Positions 1-9,000 of a DNA stretch of 64,000 nucleotides are shown one piece after another; the stretch's first letter is position 1, and each line of letters opens with the position of its first letter. This stretch comes from Cranoglanis bouderius (lineage: Eukaryota; Chordata; Actinopteri; Siluriformes; Cranoglanididae). Location: the NCBI GenBank assembly GCA_023630585.1, contig CM042558.1, positions 6,096,300 through 6,160,299 of the forward strand, written 5' to 3'. The notes beneath the pieces were generated by a model. The model saw nothing but the letters and a program-made list of their open reading frames with translations, did no database searches and was not told where the DNA came from. The translations under genes were made by a program, and so were the position numbers.

Positions 1-22
1 AATCAGCAAGATTTCTGGCTCC

Positions 23-119
23 CAGGTGTCTTTTACACAGGTAACGAGCTGAGATTAGGAGCACTCTCTTAAAGGGATTGCTCCTAATCTCAGCTCGTTA
101 CCTGTGTAAAAGACACCTG
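23..119. repeat. Perfect 41-bp inverted repeat with 15-base loop
   Basis: Bases 23-63 are the exact reverse complement of 79-119, separated by a 15-base spacer at 64-78. It sits inside the Tc1 element, 43 bases before the transposase ATG. A transcript crossing it could fold into a long hairpin. It is not the element's TIR, which lies further left. Confidence 0.97.
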
Positions 120-161
120 TCCACAGAAGCAATCAATCAATCAGATTCCAAACTCTCCACC

Positions 162-1176
162 ATGGCCAAGACCAAAGAGCTGTCCAAGGATGTCAGGGAC
201 AAGATTGTAGACCTACACAAGGCTGGAATGGGCTACAAGACCATCGCCAAGCAGCTTGGTGAGAAGGTGACAACAGTTGGTGCGATTATTCGCAAATGGA
301 AGAAACACAAAATAACTGTCAGTCTCCCTCGGTCTGGGGCTCCATGTAAGATCTCACCTCGTGGAATTTCAATGATCATGAGAACGGTGAGGAATCAGCC
401 CAGAACTACACGGGAGGATCTTGTCAATGATCCCAAGGCAGCTGGGACCGTAGTCACCAAGAAAACAATTGGTAACACACTACGCCGTGAAGCACTGAAA
501 TCCTGCAGCGTCCGCAAGGTCCCCCTGCTCAAGAAAGCACATGTACAGGCCCGTCTGAAGTTTGCCTGAATGATTCAGAGGAGAACTGGGTGAAAGTGTT
601 GTGGTCAGATGAGACCAAAATCGAGCTCTTTGGCATCAACTCAACTCGCCGTGTTTGGAGGAGGAGGAATGCTGCCTATGACACTAAGAACACCATCCTC
701 ACCGTCAAATGTGGAGGTGGGAACATTATGCTTTGGGGGTGTTTTTCTGCTAAGGGGACAGGACAACTGCACCACATCAAAGGGGACGATGGACGGGGCC
801 ATGTACCGTCAAATCTTGGGTGAGAACCTCCTTCCCTCAGCCAGGGCATTGAAAATGGGTTCGTGGATGGGTATTCCACCATGACAATGACCCAAAACAC
901 ACAGCCAAGGCAACAGAGGAGTGGCTCAAGAAGAAGCACATTAAGGTCCTGGAGTGGCCTAGCCAGTCTCCAGACCTTAATCCCATAGGAAATCTGTGGA
1001 GGGAGCTGAAGGTTCGAGTTGCCAAACATCAGCCTCGAGACCTTAATGACTTGGAGAGGATCTGCAAAGAGGAGTGGGACAAAATCCCTCCTGAGATGTG
1101 TGCAAACCTGGTGGCCAACTACAAGAAACGTCTGACCTCTGTGATTGCCAACAAGGGTTTTGCCACCAAGTACTAA
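162..1176 (+). pseudogene. Tc1 transposase pseudogene
   Basis: Translation begins at the ATG at 162 in a good context (CCACCATGG) and reads MAKTKELSKDVRDKIVDLHK, a paired-type helix-turn-helix N-terminus. The frame stops at 567-569 and resumes near 597 with WSDETKIELFG, which holds the first catalytic Asp. It shifts again around 788 and 860. The C-terminal part holds HDNDPKH (second Asp) and SPDLNPIGNLW, where the catalytic Glu should be. The codon at 988-990 is GGA (Gly), so the third catalytic residue is lost. The stop is at 1174-1176. The gene is dead through frameshifts and loss of the DDE triad. Confidence 0.95.
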
Positions 1177-1384
1177 GTCGAAGGGGTCAAATACTTATTT
1201 CACTCATTAAAATGCAAATCAATTTATAACTTTTTTGAAATGCGTTTTTCTGGATTTTTTTGTTGTTATTCTGTCTCTCACTGTTAAAATACACCTACCA
1301 TTAAAATTGTAGACTGATCATTTCTTTGTCAGTGGGCAAACGTACAAAATCAGCAGGGGATCAAATACTTTTCCCCCCACTGTA

Positions 1385-1434
1385 CACAAAAACAGAAGAA
1401 ATCATGATGGGGCAAATACTTTTTCACAGCACTG
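1385..1434 (+). mobile_element. Right-end fragment of a second Tc1 family
   Basis: This 50-base piece directly abuts the Tc1 end and closely matches the right terminus of the Tc1 relic at 60892-62224 (shared ACAAAAACAGAAGAAATCA and ACTTTTTCACAGCA). It ends at TA 1435-1436. The simplest reading is that the 1-1382 element jumped into a TA close to the right end of this older copy. Confidence 0.8.
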
Positions 1435-1514
1435 TATATGTAAATGTGTGAAAAATAATATAAATGTTTAAAAATATTAATGTCCAACATGCAAACTGAA
1501 CAAAAACACCTCAC

Positions 1515-1594
1515 CTCTTCCCTCCATGTTGTGATGAGCCTCCTCCACCCTCATCATCACTGAAATCCGAGTCATAACCACCGCCTCCGTGCAC
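1515..1594 (-). CDS. fra10ac1: fra10ac1 N-terminal coding exon
   Basis: On the minus strand an 80-base exon lies between an acceptor (CTGTAG) and a donor (AAGAG then GTGAGG). It encodes VHGGGGYDSDFSDDEGGGG and then SSQHGGK with two bases left over. The run GYDSDFSDDE matches the extreme N-terminus of vertebrate FRA10AC1, a nuclear protein linked to pre-mRNA splicing. Human FRA10AC1 starts with Met where Val stands here, so the fish start codon must lie in an upstream exon, probably 3526-3549. Later exons would lie left of the window. Position and strand fit human synteny, where FRA10AC1 is head to head with LGI1. Confidence 0.82.
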
Positions 1595-2095
1595 CTACAG
1601 TATATAGCAATACCATTTAAACACATTATAACTGGTGGAAAAGCAATGATACAAGACGTTTCTCTCCTCTACTAGACCCATGAATCCTCCCTGGATTTGC
1701 AAACGATTGGGATTAGAAGAATTGTCTTGTCATCTTTCATTTATGGGACATTCATCATCAGCAGATGGAGTCAAGGAGTTACAGATGGTGCCAAAGAGCT
1801 GAAATGCTTTTGTCATCTTTACAGGAAGTGAACGTCAGCTCCACTTCAGCAAAATGCCGTACATCTGACCCTGATCATCCGAGACTGTACACAAAGTATC
1901 TGCGTAAGGTGAAGGGCAATCAATTCCCACTCCCTCTGAGTCATTAACAATGGAATGGAATGGAGAATGATGACTAAACATAGAACCTATGGCTCACAAA
2001 TGACAACAGTGTACATTTGTGGCATTGGCACCGTGTAGCATTGCCACTTTACAGCTCTTGGGTCCCCGATCTGATCCTGAGCTTGGTCTACCGTC
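1595..2095. other. fra10ac1 intron, no feature seen
   Basis: Between the fra10ac1 coding exon and the SINE remnant at 2096 I see no exon, RNA gene or repeat that I can name. The open frame at 1765-1947 has no recognised domain and looks like chance. Confidence 0.5.
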
Positions 2096-2320
2096 ATGTG
2101 TTCATGTGGGTTTCCTTCCACCTGTCAAAACCATGCTAGTAGGTTGATTGCCTATTCTAAATCTCCCTTAGGTGTGAATGACTGTGTGCATGGTGTGTCT
2201 GGATTGTCATCCCATACAGGGTGTATCATTACACCTTGCACAAAGTGTTCCCAGCATAGACTCCGGATCCACCGCCAGTCTGACCAAGATTAAGTGGTTA
2301 CTGAAAATGAATGAATGAAT
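2096..2320 (+). repeat. SINE remnant (DANA/Mermaid-like body)
   Basis: Contains the typical body phrases of fish tRNA-derived SINEs (TGGGTTTCCTTCCACCTG, AAGTGGTTACTGAAAATGAA) and a GAAT-repeat tail. The tRNA-like head is missing, so it is 5' truncated. Related bodies occur at 24507, 46885 and 51240. Confidence 0.7.
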
Positions 2321-2499
2321 GGCTTTTGGCAGAAGAAACTCAGTCACTATACTGTAGGGTTAGACAGGAGACACAGTAAAGACAGCAATGTTGTGTGACT
2401 TTTGTGTGCGACTTTTCAATGCATACAGTGTGTCCATGCAGTAACCTGGTATGAGGATGCACCATAATGCACGTCAATCAAGGGTTAAATATGGACGTA

Positions 2500-3235
2500 C
2501 AGTTTAGGTCATAAGTTTGCATATGCCTTGAAGAATCTGTGTTAAATGTTGGTTAGGATGTTAGTAATTTAAAAATAAAATAAAATAAAATAAGAGGGAC
2601 CATAAAAATTGCATGCTGTTTTTATTTAGTGCTTCCCTGAATAAGCTATTTCACATAACAGAGGTTTACATATAGTCCACAAGACACAATAATAACTGAA
2701 TTTACACAAATGAACCAGTTCAAAAGTTTACATACGGTTGATTCTTAATACTGTGTGATGTTACCTGGATGATCACCGACTGTTTTTATGTTTTGTGATA
2801 GTTGTTCATGAGTCCCTTGAGCAGTTAAACTGCCCACTGTTCTTCAGAAAAATCCTCCAGGTCCTGCACATTCTTTGTTTTTCCAGCATCTTCTGCATAT
2901 TTGACCCCTTTCCAGCAGTGACTATATGATGTTGAGATCCATCTTTTCACACTGAGGACAACTGAGGGACTCGTACACAACTATTACAAAAAATGCAAAC
3001 ATTCACAACAGCCAGGGAGGCGTAAATTTTGAACAGGTCATGATGATGATCGGTGTAAATTGTTAGTTTGTTTAAAGATCTTATTTTTTTCATTTAGTAC
3101 TGGCCCTTCATAAGCTACAAAAGATGGTTACATGCTTCCCAGAAGACAAAATAATAAAGAACAAACTGCCATTTTTAATGATCACTCTGATTTTGCAGGT
3201 TCTGCAAGGCGTATGTAAGCTTATGACCTCAACTG
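2500..3235 (+). mobile_element. Nonautonomous Tc1-like element (CAGTTGAGGTCATAAGTTT family)
   Basis: Bounded by TA at 2498-2499 and 3236-3237. The left end starts CAGTTTAGGTCATAAGTTTG. The right end is its inverted counterpart, with CTTATGACCTCAACTG. No transposase frame remains. The inner sequence recurs in opposite orientation at 18832-19260 and 58046-59179. TIR resemblance to the Sleeping Beauty group is from memory. Confidence 0.85.
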
Positions 3236-3525
3236 TACGTCTGAATCAGTGGTATATATTTCGTTTCAGTGCAGTATTTGTTAGCTAGCTATCATACTTG
3301 ATTGGCGAGGATTCAATGGACTCCCTATTGGATATATACACAGTGCGCTATCTCGGGTATATAAGTCAGTAATATAAAATTCCAAGCAGTACACGTGTCT
3401 ATAAGAGTAAAGACGAATTTGGGAATCATCACAAAAAACACAAAGACACTAAGAAACACAAACCTATTTACAGCAAACAGTTTTGAGATAATCACTTTAA
3501 CTCATTTATTAATAACCACCTTTAC

Positions 3526-3549
3526 GAGGTTGAGTCCACTCTGATCCAT
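3526..3549 (-). CDS. fra10ac1: Candidate first coding exon of fra10ac1
   Basis: On the minus strand an ATG at 3549-3547 reads MDQSGLNL, then meets a GTAAAG donor at 3525. That is 24 coding bases in phase 0, which joins in frame to the exon at 1594. This supplies the start codon that exon lacks. It lies in a locally CpG-rich stretch downstream of promoter-like motifs. This is a gene model, not homology: I cannot confirm the eight residues from family knowledge. Confidence 0.45.
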
Positions 3550-3830
3550 GCCTCACATCTGTGTTTACGCGCCAGCGACAGTAGCGGTTTGTTCGATGCG
3601 CGCAGTGATGACGTATGAAGGAAAAAAAAAAAAAAACAGATCCAAAACAAAGAGCGCACGACCTTAAGTCTACAAGCCATACACACCAACAGCTTCTGGT
3701 ATGGGATGATTTGAAATTCAGCGAATTTTATTTATTTTTTTAATCAAAACAAAAGCTCTTCATCCTCCTTTAAACATGGTGGCTACTACCCAGAATGCAA
3801 TGTGCAGTGATGTAGTTTCCCAAGCTCTAT
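3547..3830 (-). promoter_or_regulatory. Probable fra10ac1 promoter / 5' UTR region
   Basis: A CpG-containing stretch (GCGCGCAGTGATGACGTA near 3600) is followed at 3785-3798 by ACTACCCAGAATGC, close to the ZNF143/THAP11 element found in housekeeping promoters. A second similar half (TGTAGTTTCCC) lies at about 3811. It sits just upstream, in minus orientation, of the candidate first exon. lgi1 begins 2.2 kb away on the other strand. Confidence 0.5.
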
Positions 3831-4320
3831 ATTATTAGTGAATATTTGGTTCTTGCATGTGCTGTATTTCCTTAAACAATACTACATATAAAAATGATTA
3901 GTCTACTCATAATTATGAATAGCATATCTATGGTTTGATATACAAACGGAAATGCTAAATTGTCTTTGTGAAAGATGTGAAGAAAAGATCTCATGGCCAC
4001 ATAGACTAGCCTTGTTTTCATCTCTAAATGAAAATATTCAGAGAGGAGAAGGAGGAGGAGGACTGGATGCATTTTTTTGTCAGACCATAACAACCGGTCT
4101 CTTATTCTGTGAAATGTTCTAGATGAATGAACTGCAGAGAGGGACAGGGGTCAAATATTGAAACAAAAACTTGACTGTTTTTAAATCTTTCTGAGAAAAG
4201 TTTAAAAAATGCCCCAGTGAATGGAACAAAGAATGGCTCAGCCATACAGAGTTCACCATAACTGCCAAATATTTACTGCGTGATAAATGGACTGATGAAC
4301 AGAAATATTTAGGTTCCTGT
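3831..4320. other. Spacer between fra10ac1 and lgi1
   Basis: AT-rich sequence without a recognisable exon. The minus-strand frame at 3872-4093 resembles no protein I know and is likely chance. Confidence 0.4.
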
Positions 4321-4324
4321 GTCC

Positions 4325-4620
4325 CTGCTGTAAAACCCAGCTAACACCAACCAGCTACCAGCTGCCAAAACACAGGCCTGGCTGATCACACTGGTAAAGC
4401 ATCTTTGCCAGCTGTTAGAAAGGGCGGAAAAAAATCTGAATTACCACTCATAGACAAGTTACTTTTAAGAAAATAACTCAACAGGAAAGACATTAGAAAA
4501 TCATATGAATAAGATAGCTGGAAAATAACTTACCAACTGGTAAACATGGTCTACCAGTTTGACCAGCTCGGCCTGTGTTTTGGCAGCTGGTATCTGCTCA
4601 GACCATGCTGGATTCTTTCC
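4325..4620. repeat. Inverted-repeat element (ACCAGCTGCCAAAACACAGGCC family)
   Basis: The left part at 4339-4385 (CCAGCTACCAGCTGCCAAAA and so on) reappears inverted at 4550-4600 (CCAGTTTGACCAGCTCGGCC, TGTTTTGGCAGCTGGT). The two arms flank unrelated AT-rich sequence, as in fold-back MITEs. A half copy is at 7563-7632. Confidence 0.65.
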
Positions 4621-5600
4621 CCCATGTTATTATGACATATTACACATATTGTACTATTTAATGTTATATTCAGGGGTGGACTTAGCACTAGGCAAAGGTA
4701 GGCAACCGCTTTGGGCCCCAAGAAGCAAGGGCCCCCTAAAAATGCAAATTATGTATCTTTTTAATTATCGATGCTAAATAATGTATGCTATAAATTTAAA
4801 CATAGGGACCCATTCCTATATTTTGCCTTTAAAATCACTAAATCCGCCCCCGGTTACATTTACTCTGGTATAATAATCTATAAACCTACACCTGTCACAG
4901 TTATTCCAGCCTCAACTAATGACACTGAGCTGAAAGTGATTAATCTTAAATAAATATACTTGAGCAATCACATTCTTTCCTAATGACTTCATCAAAAACA
5001 ATTCCACCATATTTTAATCCTTTTTCTAGCTTGAAAGCTTTGCACTATGAACCATTTGTAATGATGTTTTGTCATGTAATATTTATTTGAAGTGATAACC
5101 ACTAGGCTGTTTTAGACACATTTTTGTACAATATTTACAACATGTATTCCACAGTAATATCTTTGTGTATACCAGTAACATGGCTTATATGGGCTATATA
5201 AGTTTGTTTTGAATTTACTTTGTTTTTGTGACAAGGTTGGTAAAAAGAATTATTTACTTAGCCATGCTTATCATAGCATCTATTATTAGTGCATATTTAT
5301 AGCATCATTATGGCTTATACTGGTATATAGTCAACATAAACGATTATTAAAGGGTTCATTATACAATTGCTTGCGGGACAATTCATCTCAAATGAATTGT
5401 AACAGGTCTAAATGATATGCCACTGCTAGTACTAGTACAACAACAACAATAACAACAACAGCATGATGAGCATAAATATAGCAGTATATATATATAGGCC
5501 CCTTATTTATTTAGGCTATTCTTGTATAATGTTTGACATAAAACACGAGATAATAAAGCTGCAGAGCCCATAGCGTCCTATTCTTGGGACTCAGGTGCGT
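4621..5600. other. AT-rich spacer upstream of lgi1
   Basis: No coding exon or tRNA recognised. It includes a short CAA/AAC-rich run near 5440-5460 and a TATATATATATA run at about 5485-5496. Confidence 0.4.
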
Positions 5601-5639
5601 GTTTTTTGTCTCATGAATATCCTGATAAGCTTTAATTCC

Positions 5640-6049
5640 CAGGATGCGCTCGTGCGCAATCGCAGGAAGAAAAAAAAGAGAGAGCGAGAAAGCACGAGAC
5701 CATTGGCTGAGACCCCGCACACATCTTTATTTATTGTATGAGTGTCGCCTTGGTGGGGCGGCATGGTCTCTACACAAGGCTGATTTCTATAAGGCTTTAA
5801 AGGGATTTCTATCCAATTATGGTTCATTTTAGTGAAGCCACTCGTTGTATTGCGTTAGATTTGGTGTGTTTGTTTTGAACTGGGAAGTCTTAGTCTTGCA
5901 TGTGCTTTCCAGCGTCTTTATTTTCTGGACGAGACGCTTGGATGCCTTTCTGAGACCGAGGCGCATCCTTATAGCTTACCGTTGGGGATTTGCTCCGGAG
6001 CAGCTCGTGCGCTGAGTGTATCCCAGGCTCTGAAGTGAACCGGGTCAGG
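5640..6049 (+). promoter_or_regulatory. Probable lgi1 promoter and 5' UTR
   Basis: CpG content rises from about 5640 to the lgi1 ATG at 6050. An ATTGG (inverted CCAAT) lies at about 5702. No single TATA box or start site can be fixed. The stretch just before the ATG is GC-rich and free of a clear splice acceptor, so I infer that it is leader sequence contiguous with coding exon 1. Confidence 0.45.
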
Positions 6050-9000
6050 ATGGGACACGGCGGCGGGAGACTGGGCTTCACTGTGACGCTGCTCTGCGCC
6101 GCCGCGGTCTTTCTCTCGGCGGAGAGCCGCAGGGGGAATAAACAGCCCCGCTGCCCTGTGGGATGCACATGCACCAAAGATAACGCCTTGTGCGAAAACA
6201 TCAGGACTGTTCCGCACACCTTCCCTCCGGACGTCGTCTCACTGTAAGTTTCTCCTTCTAAGATTGTTCTAAGGGCTGTGCGTAAAAATAAATAAATAAA
6301 TGTATATGTGTTCATGCACTTTTCCATGTCTCGCCAACAGATCCTTCGTGAAGTCTGGATTCGCTGAAATTGCCCCAGGAAGCTTCCTGCACACGCCGTC
6401 TCTTCAGCTCCTGTGAGAACTGTTATCCATGTGCAATAGACTCAATCCCAAACCCTGTGTTTATTAGCCTACTGCTGTTTTAATACTAGTCTAATAGAGT
6501 CGCGCGCAGGCTTGGACGTCGCCATGGCAACCCAGTGGCTGCGTTCTATTTTGAACCATGTCTATGTTTTGTAGTGCGTACACCCTTTGTGTTATTGTGT
6601 GTCTGTTCTTGATTACTGAGCTCAGGATCGCAACGTTAGGCATGCAAATGTCTGTAAACAAACACTGTCTGTTCCTTCACCAGAACCCTGTAGAAAATAT
6701 TAAGGAGTCCATTAAGCTCCGTATCTAATTACTTAAAACGCTTGAATAGGGTTGCCAGATTGAACAGTACAATTAAATCAGAAGCTATAGGCGATAAATA
6801 GGCAATCCAAATTGCCAGTATGGCCGGAAGTTTGCGGACACTCGACCATCATACCCATATGAACATCCTATTCCTGATTGTAGTCCCCCCTTTGCTGTTA
6901 TAATAACCTCCATTCTTCTGGGAAGGCTTTCCGCTAGATTGCCTGGGAAATTGTAATGCTGATTGCATGCAATGCAAAGTGTGCATCCAATTTTGTGGTA
7001 ACAGTTTGTAGAAGGCTCTCACATATGGGTGTGATGGTCAGGTGTCCACACAACTTATACAGCGTATATTAACTGTTGAAACTGTCACAGGCCGAGCTTG
7101 TCAAGCTAGTAGACCATCTGGTAAGTGAGAAGTTGGAGAAGGAAACATTTTCTGAACTACCACTACTAATGCAGCACCACACTGCTGAAAAAACAAACAA
7201 ACAAACAATAGAAACCATCACAGAAATGCTAACGGATTCTACTACAAATACCACTACAAACCATCAGCTAACCATTAAAACCATTACCATTATTGGTCCT
7301 TAATGGTATCCACTAGACAAAACATCCCACCAATAGAAGGCAACAAATTACCAGTAGGGACCATTACAGTTTCCATTAAAACCAATACAATTCTCGTTAT
7401 AACCATTAAAACCATTGCAAATTCTATGAGGGTTTATTTTGTTATTTTTTTTCAGCAGGGCACAGACATTTTTTTAAATAACACAACAGTAAAGCAATTA
7501 GAAAATCTCTAACATTAATTGATCAGTTTAGGCAAGTAATAATGAAGCTGGAAATAACTCATTTAAGATGGTCTACCAGTTTGACCAGCTCAATCTGTGT
7601 TTTGGTCAGACCAAGCTAGATTTTCCACCAGGGTTTTTTTGTTTGTTTGTTTGTTTGTTTTACTTTCTTTGTGCCAAATTATAACTGCTTTAGGGTTCCT
7701 GCAACCACACTAATCTATATGAGGGATAGACTGAACCACATTTGCATAGAAAATCCACAATTTCCGCCTGAAATTTGATGGCAGGAAAGTCCAGTTTCTC
7801 AGACTATTTCTCAGACTATTTCTCAGACTAGCCAATATGAATTACTTCTAACTCTGCCTAGAAACATATAGACCATAACAAACATCCCTTAATTGTGGCT
7901 TAAAGTAGTCAGTGCCACTATTCTCCATTCTAAATTTTGTTAAATTATATAGCTCTACTGCCAAAATACATTTTCTAGCCCAAATGTGATTAAAATACTT
8001 CTAGTAAAGAAACACTGCCCAATCTGGCAACACTGCAATGTGTTGTGGTGTATAAATTATGCAGTGCAGCTGCTCTATTGGCCTTGTCTTCTAAATTTTA
8101 TGGTTTGACGTCAGTCAGTGTTGCTAAAAAGTTTCCTGTTCAGTGCTTAGAACTATATGTCTTGCGTAAATGAATGATTATTTATTTGATTTCTAGAAAA
8201 ACCTGACAAATTATGACAGCAAGCGCAATTGCACAGGCTATTCTAGTCAGTAGGGAAAGCCTTAGAATTTCAGGCTTAAAATTCATTTATATTACATTAC
8301 TTTTACATTACATTTAGCATTCAAAAACAGATTACTATTACTTTGCCTGTAACTCCTTTTACACTTGGTCTTGAGTGTCATGATTATATCCAGATTCAGA
8401 CATTATCCAAATAAAAATGAATGAGTAAATGCATCTAAGACACATCTGCAACAGATTTAAATCTGTTTGTTCACAAACAAACAGATTGTAGGCACATTTT
8501 AGGCACATTTTAGCCACATACCGTCTCTCCGAGTCACATTTGATAACCAGAAGCACTAGCAATAGGTGATGTTTTCATATGTCAGTAAGAAATGCCAGTG
8601 AGTGAAGATTTTTGATGCAGCAGCCATTTTATTCATAACACGTAACATAGACAGTCTCTCCAGGATTTGGCATTTTTCGATTGCAGAAATTAATGTAAAA
8701 TCAAGCAAACTCCACAATATTCGGAGGAGCTTGCAATTTTTCAAAATTACCGCAGAAGACCTTGCAAACAATTTCATGCAATTGCAATTTCGCCAATTCA
8801 AGTAGTTTTCTGCAAAAAAAAAAGCACAAAAAACTCTTATTTTGAATAAAACCGCAGCAAAATCAAGCATTTTCGGTCACAACAATCACAACAAAAAAAT
8901 AAATAACTCCGCAAAATCCTGTACAGACTGCATAGAGCACTGAAGCTGACATTTGAATGTAAGGAGCTGAGATTCATATTAAAATGCATGTGGTTAAATT

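Larger units (their letters stand above)
1..1382 (+). mobile_element. Tc1-like DNA transposon, left end outside window
   Basis: A Tc1/mariner element enters from the left edge and ends at a TA dinucleotide at 1383-1384. Its right terminus reads as a run of C followed by ACTG-TA, typical of fish Tc1 ends of the Passport-like group. It carries a decayed transposase gene and a long inverted repeat before it. It lies downstream of the fra10ac1 exon at 1515-1594 in the transcribed direction, so probably in a fra10ac1 intron. The left TIR is not visible. The group assignment rests on remembered similarity. Confidence 0.93.

Noticed and set aside
5890..6327. 145-codon minus-strand frame over lgi1 exon 1
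   Set aside because: A shadow of the CpG-rich lgi1 5' exon; it has no domain and no splice logic.
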